A stretch of DNA of 64,000 nt. Source: Alphaproteobacteria bacterium. GTDB lineage: Bacteria; Pseudomonadota; Alphaproteobacteria; Rhodobacterales; Rhodobacteraceae. Positions 9,999-17,398 of the stretch are shown in pieces. The notes below the pieces were generated by a model that saw nothing but the letters and a program-made list of their open reading frames with translations, was not told where the DNA came from and did not search any database. The first letter of the stretch is position 1, and the number at the start of each line of letters is the position of its first letter. The position numbers and the translations under genes are program-made. The stretch spans positions 62,001 to 126,000 of the forward strand of contig JAUHYC010000004.1 in the NCBI GenBank assembly GCA_030426685.1, in the 5' to 3' direction.

Positions 9999-10076
9999 CA
10001 GCTGCACCACAACCGACAAACCCTCGATTGGATCGTTTCGCATCTGAAAGACCGCTGGGGTGAACCGACGGAATGA
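9999..10076 (+). pseudogene. Diverged fragment of a second phosphatase gene (C-terminal 25 codons)
   Basis: Translating this stretch gives QLHHNRQTLDWIVSHLKD followed by RWGEPTE and a stop. This aligns without gaps to the end of the phosphatase at 7657-8109 (KLHHYRQTRDQIIKHLKD, CWGEPRE). About 17 of 25 residues match, and the bases around both stop codons (gtgacca / atgacca) match too. No upstream remainder of the gene is found. It is therefore the tail of a homologous, non-identical copy, left by recombination or acquired with the following genes. Confidence 0.85.
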
Positions 10077-10137
10077 CCATAAACCCGGCCGTCAAAACCT
10101 ATTTCGACGTATTCAATTCTGGAGATGTCGACGGAGC
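10073..10137 (+). pseudogene. SnoaL/NTF2-like gene, N-terminal fragment
   Basis: The ATG overlaps the stop of the phosphatase remnant (ATGA) and reads MTINPAVKTYFDVFNSGDVDGA, a typical start of a SnoaL-like (NTF2 fold) protein. The similarity ends where sequence matching an IS30 transposase begins on the other strand. The missing C-terminal part is found 1.45 kb downstream at 11584-11734. The gene was therefore interrupted and partly deleted by mobile DNA. Confidence 0.7.
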
Positions 10138-10232
10138 GCGACCCATCCAATCGGCGGTCTCTGACACTGGTATTTTGCCTTCACGCCAGTTGGCAGTCTT
10201 ACGGCGTTCCTCCAAACTCAGGTGAGGGTAAC
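10116..10232 (-). mobile_element. IS30-family transposase remnant (N-terminal helix-turn-helix)
   Basis: On the minus strand the frame reads YPHLSLEERRKTANWREG and continues KIPVSETADWMGRAPST. This is the N-terminal HTH of IS30-family transposases (consensus HLSLEERR.I..WR..K.PVSEIA.RLGR.PST). The reading degenerates after APST, and the catalytic DDE domain is absent. The right edge near 10116-10137 abuts the SnoaL fragment; which bases belong to which is unclear. Non-functional relic. Confidence 0.75.
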
Positions 10233-10540
10233 AGCTTCCTATTCAACACCCTCCAGGCAAGCACCTGTTTTGATTCAGAATTTGCAATTTGTTTGTGAAT
10301 CCACACAGCTACAAGACCTGTTGCAACCAAGTGGAAATGTCTCACTTGGTCCCCGACGCACCCAATCTCCTCCAGGACCCTGTTCGCATTCAGGTTAAAT
10401 TGATTGGCCAGGTCTTGGATTGGAACCGTGTGGAATCTATCAAAACTCTACGCCGTTCGACCTTCTTCAAAGCCAATTAACTCGTGCGGACTACCGACCC
10501 AACCTACGATCCTGTTGCGCGCGCCAAACGTGCGTTGGGG
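10233..10540. other. Stretch without a recognisable gene between IS30 relic and parE
   Basis: Both strands have short open frames here: a plus-strand one of 63 codons (10289-10480) and a minus-strand one without a start codon. Neither resembles a family I know and neither has a ribosome site. GC content is lower than in the flanks. It is best read as debris between mobile remnants. Confidence 0.5.
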
Positions 10541-10885
10541 TCAGGACAATAGTCGAAGCAGAATGTGTGCATCGTGGTTTTGCCCACTATAGAACACGGC
10601 GAGTACCCGAACGACCTGTTCATCATCGTCGACTTCAAAATAGATGATTGCTTTGTTCTTGGTGACGTTTCGAATGCCATTGCCGAGATGCGGTCGTAGC
10701 GTCCCCTGGTGTGGAACATTAACTAAGTTATCGAGGTTCTCCTGAATCTCGATAACGCGCTTGTTGGCGCGCAGAAAAGCGGTCTCCAAGTCTTCGCCAA
10801 AGTGCTCCGCGGTTTCAACAAGATAGTCAAATATGAGATCGAGATCCGCGGTGACTTCTTCGGCGCGAACGACTTTATAGACCAC
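10541..10885 (-). CDS. parE: Type II toxin, ParE/RelE superfamily
   Basis: Protein of 114 residues with the ParE/RelE fold signature: N-terminal AEEVTADLDLIFDYL, middle HFGEDLETAFLRA, and C-terminal IIYFEVDDDEQVVRVLAVFYSGQNH. ParE members poison DNA gyrase, while RelE relatives cleave mRNA; the Arg/Glu pattern here is closer to ParE, but that is a family judgement. It overlaps the antitoxin gene by 11 bases and depends on its promoter. The module lies between IS30 and IS5 relics inside a disrupted SnoaL gene, consistent with arrival on mobile DNA. Confidence 0.9.
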   Translation of the reverse strand: MVYKVVRAEEVTADLDLIFDYLVETAEHFGEDLETAFLRANKRVIEIQENLDNLVNVPHQGTLRPHLGNGIRNVTKNKAIIYFEVDDDEQVVRVLAVFYSGQNHDAHILLRLLS

Positions 10886-11144
10886 GCGCGGCCCGCTTGC
10901 GTGCGATCATGTCTTCGGTGCGCTTCTTGCCCTCTTCAAGGGTAACGAAGGTTCCGTTACGACGCTGATCCAGCAGCTCTCGCAGTGCGTCTGCGTTTTG
11001 CGATTGCTGACGCATCAGTTCAAGCCCATGCTGAAGCACAGCGGACAGGCTGGCGTAATGGCCCTGGGCGACAAGATTCCGCGCATAGGCATCTTGTGAC
11101 TCAGTCAGGGATATTGATGCTTTGACACTCAAGTCAGGCCTCAT
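10875..11144 (-). CDS. parD: Type II antitoxin, ParD/CC2985 family
   Basis: Protein of 89 residues with an N-terminal ribbon-helix-helix: VKASISLTESQDAYARNLV, then GHYASLSAVLQHGLELM. The C-terminal half, charged and ending RKRAARGL, would wrap the toxin. The start at 11144 (MRPDLSVKAS) is chosen because the longer ORF reads back through the promoter. The operator and promoter lie directly upstream, so the product most likely represses its own operon with ParE as co-repressor, as is usual for this family. Confidence 0.92.
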   Translation of the reverse strand: MRPDLSVKASISLTESQDAYARNLVAQGHYASLSAVLQHGLELMRQQSQNADALRELLDQRRNGTFVTLEEGKKRTEDMIARKRAARGL

Positions 11145-11149
11145 AAATG

Positions 11150-11189
11150 TACTACTCAGTAGTATGAGGGCGCCGCGAGCCGCTGTCAA
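11150..11189 (-). promoter_or_regulatory. parDE promoter with overlapping operator palindrome
   Basis: On the minus strand there is a consensus TTGACA (-35, 11184-11189), exactly 17 bases, then CATACT (-10, 11161-11166). The inverted repeat TACTAC-N3-GTAGTA (11150-11164) overlaps the -10 element and lies just before the parD start, the expected place for a ribbon-helix-helix operator. Confidence 0.8.
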
Positions 11190-11293
11190 TATTATGCGCA
11201 CGGGCGCTGATTATTAGAAGATCCATGTAGAATTACGACTTTGTTGTAAAAATGAAGTGGGGGATTCACTGCATGAAACCAACGTGATATCTG

Positions 11294-11583
11294 ATGGGCA
11301 TGAGAAGTTGGTCCCTTACGAAGTACACGACCAGGAATTGGCCTTCGTACAATACGGCGCTGAAGCAGCGCGGTTCCCTGTCGATCTGGTTTGATCCCGA
11401 GATGAGCTGGCGCGCGCTCGCGACTGGCAAGCGTGGGCGTCAGCCTGAGGTCATCCAAGCGGCGATCCATGTTTGCCTGACGATGAAGGTTCTGTTTGGC
11501 ATGCCCCTTCGGCGGACGGCCGGGTTCGTCGAAAGCCTGCTGCGTCTGGCAGGGCGCGACTGGAAAGTCCCGGACTACACCCA
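11294..11583 (+). mobile_element. IS5-family transposase remnant (N-terminal part)
   Basis: The frame reads TTRNWPSYNTALKQRGSLS and further KVLFGMPLRRTAGFVESLLRL, the N-terminal region of IS5-group transposases (NW..YN.AL..RGSL..WFD). It stops matching at VPDYTHL, well before the DDE catalytic residues, and runs directly in frame into the SnoaL C-terminal fragment. The GGGATTCACTGCATGAA just upstream (near 11262) may be the left terminal inverted repeat. Non-functional. Confidence 0.8.
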
Positions 11584-11734
11584 CCTGGAAACCGACGAGA
11601 GCCTGCCCGAGGCGCATGGTCAGACCAATCGCCTACCCGCCGGCTCATTCTTCGACCTCAGGAACGGCAAGATCAGCCGCGTCACCACGTTCTGCAACCT
11701 CGCCGACCGGACCAGTCAGGTCTCGAATGGCTGA
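11584..11734 (+). pseudogene. SnoaL/NTF2-like gene, C-terminal fragment
   Basis: After the IS5 fragment the same frame continues as LPEAHGQTNRLPAGSFFDL, then RNGKISRVTTFCNLADR. This is the C-terminal beta-strand pattern of SnoaL-like polyketide-cyclase/steroid-isomerase proteins (LPAGSFF.L..GKI.RVTT.YNLADW). It ends with a stop that overlaps the next ATG by eight bases. It is the second half of the gene begun at 10073; the middle portion is gone. Confidence 0.75.
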
Positions 11735-12350
11735 GGTCACGGATGTCTGCGCTCTGACAGGAGCGGCGCTCGAGGCCGCTCTGGACGATGTTGCACGCCT
11801 GCGGATTCAGGTGTTCCGGGTGTGGCCCTATCTTTATGATGGGGATCTGGCTTATGAGCGGGATTACCTGCAATCCTACCGCGACAGCGAGAGGGCCATC
11901 GTGGTCGGCGCGTTCGACGGCGACAGATTGGTGGGGGCGTCGACCGGCGCGCCGCTGACCGATCACGCCGACGATTTCGCCGCTGCCTTTGAAGGTACAG
12001 GGCTGGACCTTGCCGATATCTTCTATTGCGCAGAATCCGTCCTGTTGCCGGAGTATCGCGGGCAGGGCGTCGGGCACAGGTTCTTCGACTTGCGCGAATC
12101 CCATGCCCGGGCGCTGGGTTTTACCAAATGCGCCTTCTGCAGCGTTCAGCGCCCCGCCGATCACCCCATGCGACCCGACAGTTACCGCCCGTTGGATACC
12201 TTCTGGCGCGCGCGCGGGTATGAACCTCTGCCGGGTGCCATCGCGCAGTTTTCCTGGAAAGACGTTGGGGAAGAGGGTGAAACGCTCAAGCCGCTGCAGT
12301 TCTGGATCAGGAACTTACAGGCGGAGGCAGCGGTAGAAACCGCACCATAG
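11727..12350 (+). CDS. GNAT family N-acetyltransferase
   Basis: Protein of 207 residues. The acetyl-CoA loop LPEYRGQGVGHRFFD is clear near residue 105, and the preceding strand IFYCAESVLL fits the fold. The start at ATG 11727 overlaps the SnoaL relic stop, so it was once translationally coupled to that gene; the long upstream extension in the ORF track belongs to other reading frames. The substrate is unknown. It appears intact although its former operon partners (phosphatase copy and SnoaL) are broken. Confidence 0.88.
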   Translation: MAEVTDVCALTGAALEAALDDVARLRIQVFRVWPYLYDGDLAYERDYLQSYRDSERAIVVGAFDGDRLVGASTGAPLTDHADDFAAAFEGTGLDLADIFYCAESVLLPEYRGQGVGHRFFDLRESHARALGFTKCAFCSVQRPADHPMRPDSYRPLDTFWRARGYEPLPGAIAQFSWKDVGEEGETLKPLQFWIRNLQAEAAVETAP

Positions 12351-12512
12351 GCGCAGCGCTGAACCGGTTAAGAGAGGGTGCTTCACTGCTGGCGCATTTG
12401 TGTAGCGGTGAATGGCGCCTCCCGCTACGCCTCCGTGATGCCGGGCTGGAGTCCACCTGAGAATTCCATAAAACAATATAATAACAATTGGTTACATCAG
12501 GCTCACTCATTT

Positions 12513-12526
12513 ACTAAAAATTTAGT
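12513..12526. promoter_or_regulatory. Inverted repeat upstream of glycerol transporter operon
   Basis: Perfect arms ACTAAA / TTTAGT separated by two bases, in an AT-rich stretch 80 bases before the first gene of the glycerol importer. Position and symmetry suit a repressor or activator site. No regulator gene is adjacent, so the cognate protein is unknown. Confidence 0.4.
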
Positions 12527-12606
12527 TTGACAGGTGCGCAAGAAATCGCTGATGCTGTGCGTCATCCGGTGACAGCCGGTTATGTAAAAATCTTGGGAGG
12601 AAAGAG

Positions 12607-14346
12607 ATGCGGAGACATCTACTTTCCGCAGTGGCGGCGGCTGCCGTCATTGCGGGGCACGGTCCCGTTTGGGCCGACGAAGCCGCAGCACAGCGCTGGA
12701 TCGACGATGAATTCCAGCCATCGACCCTGTCGAAAGACGAACAGATGGCGGAAATGCAGTGGTTCATCGAAGCTGCACAGCCTTATTCTGGCATGGAAAT
12801 CAACGTCCTGTCCGAAGGCATCCCGACGCATTCCTACGAATCCGAAGTGCTTGCCAAGGCGTTCGAGGAAATCACCGGCATCAAGGTCAACCACCAGATC
12901 CTCGGCGAGGGCGAAGTGGTTCAGGCCGTTCAGACCCAGCTGCAGACCGGGCGGAACCTGTATGACGGCTATGTCAATGACAGCGACCTGATCGGCACGC
13001 ATTCGCGCCTGCAACTGGCCTATCCGCTGACTGACATGATGGGCGGTGACTGGGCGGCGACCACCTCGCCGACGCTAGATCTGGATGACTTCATGGGCAT
13101 TCAGTTCACCACCGGCCCGGACGGTAAGCTGTATCAGCTGCCTGATCAGCAGTTTGCGAACCTTTACTGGTTCCGCAAGGACTGGTTCGATGACGAGGAC
13201 AACAAGGCCGCGTTCAAAGAAAAATACGGCTATGATCTGGGTGTTCCGGTCAACTGGTCGGCCTACGAGGACATCGCCGAGTTCTTCACTGAGGATGTGA
13301 AAGAAGTCGACGGCGTCGCGATCTATGGCCACATGGACTATGGCAAACGCGCGCCTGATCTTGGCTGGCGTATGACCGATGCGTGGCTGTCGATGGCCGG
13401 TGCCGGTGACAAGGGCGAGCCGAACGGCGTTCCGGTCGACGAGTGGGGCATCCGCATGGAAGCGGGCACTTGTAACCCGGTTGGCGCATCCGTCTCGCGC
13501 GGTGGTGCCGCGAACGGCCCGGCTGCGGTCTATGCAATCCGCAAGTGGGATGAATGGTTGCGCAACTATGCGCCTCCGGGTGCCGCGTCTTATGACTTCT
13601 ACCAGTCGCTGCCGGCGCTCAGCCAGGGCAACGTGGCCCAGCAGATCTTCTGGTACACTGCCTTTACTGCCGACATGGTGAAGCCGAAATCCGAAGGTAA
13701 CAACACCGTGGATGACGAAGGCACGCCGCTGTGGCGGATGGCGCCCAGCCCGCATGGCCCCTATTGGGAAGACGGCCAGAAGGTTGGGTATCAGGACGTG
13801 GGATCGTGGACCTTCCTGAAATCGACCCCGGCGGATCGTGCTCAGGCGGCCTGGCTCTACGCCCAGTTCGTGACCTCCAAGACTGTCGATGTGAAGAAGT
13901 CCCATGTGGGTCTGACCTTCATCCGCGACAGCTCGGTCAACCACGAGTCCTTCACCGAACGCGCACCCAAGCTGGGTGGTCTGGTCGAGTTCTATCGCTC
14001 ACCTGACCGCGTGGCGTGGTCGCCGACCGGCATCAACGTTCCGGATTATCCGAAGCTGGCCCAGATCTGGTGGCAGCAGATCGGTGACGTGAACTCGGGC
14101 GCCTTCACCCCGCAGGAGGCGATGGACCGTCTGGCCGAAGAGATGGACATCACCATGGCCCGTATGCAGGCCGCGGATGAAAGCGCCGGTGTCTACGGTG
14201 GCTGTGGGCCGCGCCTGAACGAGCCGCAGGATCCGTCCTTCTGGCTCGAGAAAGAAGGCTCGCCCAAAGCCAAGCTGGAGAACGAAAAGCCGCAAGGCCA
14301 GACCGTCAACTATGACGAACTGGTTCAGCGCTGGCAGTCCCAGTAA
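12607..14346 (+). CDS. glpV: Glycerol ABC transporter, periplasmic substrate-binding protein
   Basis: Exported binding protein of 579 residues, unusually large for an ABC binding protein but normal for GlpV-type ones. The signal peptide MRRHLLSAVAAAAVIAG ends near PVWADEA. It is followed by a DEFQPSTLSKDEQM helix and a fold similar to family 1 extracellular proteins. The start follows GGGAGGAAAG. Gene order (binding protein, two ATPases, two permeases, small DUF2160 membrane protein) matches the GlpSTPQUV glycerol system described in Rhizobium leguminosarum. The ligand is inferred from that match. A strong palindrome after the stop may stabilise the 5' mRNA part. Confidence 0.85.
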   Translation: MRRHLLSAVAAAAVIAGHGPVWADEAAAQRWIDDEFQPSTLSKDEQMAEMQWFIEAAQPYSGMEINVLSEGIPTHSYESEVLAKAFEEITGIKVNHQILGEGEVVQAVQTQLQTGRNLYDGYVNDSDLIGTHSRLQLAYPLTDMMGGDWAATTSPTLDLDDFMGIQFTTGPDGKLYQLPDQQFANLYWFRKDWFDDEDNKAAFKEKYGYDLGVPVNWSAYEDIAEFFTEDVKEVDGVAIYGHMDYGKRAPDLGWRMTDAWLSMAGAGDKGEPNGVPVDEWGIRMEAGTCNPVGASVSRGGAANGPAAVYAIRKWDEWLRNYAPPGAASYDFYQSLPALSQGNVAQQIFWYTAFTADMVKPKSEGNNTVDDEGTPLWRMAPSPHGPYWEDGQKVGYQDVGSWTFLKSTPADRAQAAWLYAQFVTSKTVDVKKSHVGLTFIRDSSVNHESFTERAPKLGGLVEFYRSPDRVAWSPTGINVPDYPKLAQIWWQQIGDVNSGAFTPQEAMDRLAEEMDITMARMQAADESAGVYGGCGPRLNEPQDPSFWLEKEGSPKAKLENEKPQGQTVNYDELVQRWQSQ

Positions 14347-14356
14347 GCGCAAACCC

Positions 14357-14382
14357 GTAGGCCGGGCTTAAGCCCGGCCTAC
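14357..14382 (+). repeat. Perfect 26-bp palindrome between glpV and glpS (REP-like)
   Basis: The arm GTAGGCCGGGCTT is followed at once by its exact complement. No U-run follows, so it is less likely a terminator than an mRNA-stabilising hairpin of the REP type, which would let the binding protein be made in excess over the ATPases and permeases. Confidence 0.75.
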
Positions 14383-14410
14383 CCCAGAACGCCCCCCGTG
14401 AGATTCCCAG

Positions 14411-15460
14411 ATGATCGAACTACAGGACGCGACCAAACGGGTCGGCAACGTCATCCATATCAAACCCACGACCCTGACCCTTCAGACAGGCCATTTCAAT
14501 GTGCTGCTGGGGGCCACCGGATCGGGTAAGACCTCTCTGATCAAGATGATGGCCGGGCTGGATCCGATGGCTTCGGGAAAGGTCCTGATGGACGGGCAGG
14601 ACGTGACCCGGCTGAGCACGCAAAAACGTCAGATCAGCCTGGTGCACCAGTTCTTCGTGAACTACCCGCATATGACCGTCTTCGACAACATCGCATCGCC
14701 CCTGCGCGTGGCTGGCATGGCGCAATCCGAGATTGAGGGTCGCGTCGAAGAGGCCGCCGACCTGCTGCAACTGCGCCCGATGCTGTATCGCCGCCCGCAT
14801 GAGCTGTCGGGGGGGCAACAACAACGGACCGCATTGGCGCGTGCCATTGCAAAAGAGAGCCGTGCCGTCTTCCTCGACGAACCGCTGGCCAACCTTGACT
14901 ATAAACTGCGCGAAGAGCTGCGCGAACAGCTGCCTGATCTGTTTGCGGGCCGCGGTGCCGTTGTGGTCTATGCCACATCGGAACCGGAAGAGGCGCTGCT
15001 GCTCGGGGGCCATACCGCCCTGATGGAGGACGGCCGCGTCACCCAGTTCGGTCCGACTGCCGAAATTTACCGCAACCCCGAAAACATCGCCGCCGCCCGC
15101 GTGTTCTCGGACCCGCCGATCAACGTGGGGCAGATCACCGTTTCTGGCGCTCAGGCGCAACTCGCGGGTGGAGGCGGCTGGACGGTCGCCGACATTGCTG
15201 ATGGCGAATACATGGTTGCTGTCCGGCCTCACCGGGTGACCCCATTCCGAACCTCTGACGCAGATGTAGAGCTGACTGGCCGGGTGATTGTGACCGAGCT
15301 TTCAGGCTCGGATTCCAGCGCACATTTCCAGCATGGCGAGGATGCCTGGGTCTCGCTGGCTGCAGGTGTGCACCCTTATCAGGTCGGCGAAGATCACAGT
15401 TTCTACATGAACCCGGCGCATTGCCGGTATTTCGGCCAAGACGGCAAAAGGGTGGCCTGA
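14411..15460 (+). CDS. glpS: Glycerol ABC transporter, ATPase subunit 1
   Basis: Cytoplasmic nucleotide-binding subunit of 349 residues with a C-terminal regulatory TOBE-like region. Walker A is GATGSGKT, the signature is canonical LSGGQQQR and Walker B is AVFLDEP. The switch (H-loop) position reads YATSEPEEAL, so the usual His is Ser. Together with the odd signature in the partner ATPase, one of the two composite ATP sites is predicted to be degenerate. It follows the binding-protein gene after a stable hairpin and is two bases from glpT. Confidence 0.88.
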   Translation: MIELQDATKRVGNVIHIKPTTLTLQTGHFNVLLGATGSGKTSLIKMMAGLDPMASGKVLMDGQDVTRLSTQKRQISLVHQFFVNYPHMTVFDNIASPLRVAGMAQSEIEGRVEEAADLLQLRPMLYRRPHELSGGQQQRTALARAIAKESRAVFLDEPLANLDYKLREELREQLPDLFAGRGAVVVYATSEPEEALLLGGHTALMEDGRVTQFGPTAEIYRNPENIAAARVFSDPPINVGQITVSGAQAQLAGGGGWTVADIADGEYMVAVRPHRVTPFRTSDADVELTGRVIVTELSGSDSSAHFQHGEDAWVSLAAGVHPYQVGEDHSFYMNPAHCRYFGQDGKRVA

Positions 15461-15461
15461 C

Positions 15462-16538
15462 ATGGCACAGATCAAGCTTTCAAACCTGCGACACAGCTAC
15501 ATGCCGACGCCGAAAGGCCCCGAGGATTATGCGCTGAAGGAAATCGACGTGACCTGGCGCGATGGCGGGGCCTACGCGTTGCTGGGGCCGTCGGGCTGCG
15601 GCAAGTCCACGCTGCTCAACATCATCTCGGGCCTGCTGACGCCGTCCGAAGGGCAGATTCTGTTCGACGGGTGCGACGTGACCGCCTTGCCACCCGATCA
15701 ACGCAACATCGCGCAGGTTTTTCAGTTTCCCGTGATCTACGACACGATGACGGTTCGCGAGAACCTGGCCTTTCCGCTGAAGAACCGGGGCGTCGATCCG
15801 GCAACCATAGCGCGCCGCGTCGACGAGATCGCTCAGATGCTGGACGTCACGGATATGCTGGACACCCGTGCCTCTGGCCTCAGCCCGGATAACAAGCAGA
15901 AGATCTCGATGGGTCGCGGTCTGGTGCGCGACGACGTCAACGCGGTGATGTTCGACGAACCCCTGACCGTGATCGACCCGCATCTGAAATGGAAGCTGCG
16001 GTCAAAACTGAAAGAGCTGCACCAGCGCGTCAAGGCGACGATGATCTATGTGACGCACGACCAGACCGAGGCGCTGACCTTCGCGGATGAGGTTGTGGTT
16101 ATGCAGGAAGGCGAAGTCGTTCAGATCGGCACGCCGGTCGAACTGTTCGAACGTCCCCAGCACACGTTTGTCGGCCATTTTATCGGCTCCCCCGGCATGA
16201 ACGTCCTGCCCTGCGAGGCAAAGGGCGACCGCGCCGTATTTGAAGGCCACGAAGTCATGCTGGAAGGGCCGGCGCACGGTGACGGTGGCCGCACTGATCT
16301 GGGCATTCGGCCTGAATATGTGGGCTTCGGCGACACAGGTATCCCCGCGCACGTGACCAAGGTTTCGGACATTGGCCGCCATTACGTGGTCAGCGCTATG
16401 GTCGGCAACACAGCTCTCAAGGCTGTGACCGAACACTCAGTCCCTGAGCCGGGATCGCAGGTCTTCCTGCAATTCAAACCTGAACAATCCCGCGTCTACC
16501 GCGACGGCTGGATCGCAACCGAGGAGCGGGCGCAATGA
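15462..16538 (+). CDS. glpT: Glycerol ABC transporter, ATPase subunit 2
   Basis: Nucleotide-binding subunit of 358 residues. Walker A is GPSGCGKST, Walker B AVMFDEP and the switch YVTHDQTEAL, all canonical. The signature is LSPDNKQKIS instead of LSGGQ, so it cannot form a normal composite site with the partner's Walker A. Its C-terminal third is a TOBE-like domain (GIRPEYVGFG). It overlaps glpP by four bases (ATGA). The symbol follows the Rhizobium glpSTPQUV naming and is not the Escherichia coli glycerol-3-phosphate antiporter of the same name. Confidence 0.88.
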   Translation: MAQIKLSNLRHSYMPTPKGPEDYALKEIDVTWRDGGAYALLGPSGCGKSTLLNIISGLLTPSEGQILFDGCDVTALPPDQRNIAQVFQFPVIYDTMTVRENLAFPLKNRGVDPATIARRVDEIAQMLDVTDMLDTRASGLSPDNKQKISMGRGLVRDDVNAVMFDEPLTVIDPHLKWKLRSKLKELHQRVKATMIYVTHDQTEALTFADEVVVMQEGEVVQIGTPVELFERPQHTFVGHFIGSPGMNVLPCEAKGDRAVFEGHEVMLEGPAHGDGGRTDLGIRPEYVGFGDTGIPAHVTKVSDIGRHYVVSAMVGNTALKAVTEHSVPEPGSQVFLQFKPEQSRVYRDGWIATEERAQ

Positions 16539-17398
16539 GAACGGAAAACCAAAAGGCATGGTTCTTTGTCCTGCCCGTTCTGGCGCTGGTCGCGTTCAAC
16601 GCACTGGTGCCGATGATGACGGTGGTCAACTATTCGGTGCAGGAAACCTTTGGCAACAACCAGTTCTTCTGGGAGGGTCTGGGATGGTTCGAGCAGATCC
16701 TGCGATCTGACCGGTTTCAGGCTGCACTGGGGCGGCAGTTCCTGTTCACCGCAATGATCCTGATCATCGAGGTGCCTTTGGGCATTATCGTGGCGCTTTC
16801 AATGCCGCGCAAAGGGTTCTGGGTGCCGGTTTGTCTGGTCCTGATGGCCCTGCCGATGCTGATCCCGTGGAACGTGGTTGGCTCGATGTGGAACATCTTC
16901 ACCCTGCCTAAAATAGGCTTGTTGGGGTATTTCCTGAATGACGTTTTGGGCATCAACTATGACATGACGCAACAGCCGCTCTCGGCCTGGATCACAGTTA
17001 TCGTCATGGATGTGTGGCACTGGACCTCGCTGGTGGTGCTGCTGTGCTATGCGGGTCTGGTGTCGATCCCCGACGCATATTATCAGGCGGCCAAGATCGA
17101 CGGCGCGAGCCCATGGTCCGTGTTCCGCTATATTCAGCTGCCCAAGATGAAAACCGTCCTGACCATCGCCGTTCTGCTGCGGTTCATGGACAGTTTCAAC
17201 ATCTATACCGAGCCCTTTGTTCTGACCGGCGGTGGCCCGGGCAACTCAACCACCTTGCTGTCGATCGACCTTGTGAAGATCGCGCTGGGACAGTTCGACC
17301 TTGGCCCTGCAGCGGCGATGAGCCTGATCTATTTCGCTATCACGCTGCTGGTATCGTGGGTCTTCTACACTCTGATGACAAAGGATGACGCGCAATGA
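16535..17398 (+). CDS. glpP: Glycerol ABC transporter, permease subunit 1
   Basis: Inner-membrane permease of 287 residues with six hydrophobic segments. The EAA cytoplasmic loop that contacts the ATPases reads YYQAAKIDGASPWSVFRYIQLP. It is a MalF-like subunit of the sugar/glycerol branch. The start overlaps glpT (ATGA) and the end overlaps glpQ, so the complex is made from one coupled message. Confidence 0.9.
   Translation: MRTENQKAWFFVLPVLALVAFNALVPMMTVVNYSVQETFGNNQFFWEGLGWFEQILRSDRFQAALGRQFLFTAMILIIEVPLGIIVALSMPRKGFWVPVCLVLMALPMLIPWNVVGSMWNIFTLPKIGLLGYFLNDVLGINYDMTQQPLSAWITVIVMDVWHWTSLVVLLCYAGLVSIPDAYYQAAKIDGASPWSVFRYIQLPKMKTVLTIAVLLRFMDSFNIYTEPFVLTGGGPGNSTTLLSIDLVKIALGQFDLGPAAAMSLIYFAITLLVSWVFYTLMTKDDAQ

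Noticed and set aside
10289-10480. 63-codon ORF between IS30 relic and parE
   Set aside because: No ribosome site, no family match, and located in debris between mobile fragments; a start-less minus-strand frame is equally open.
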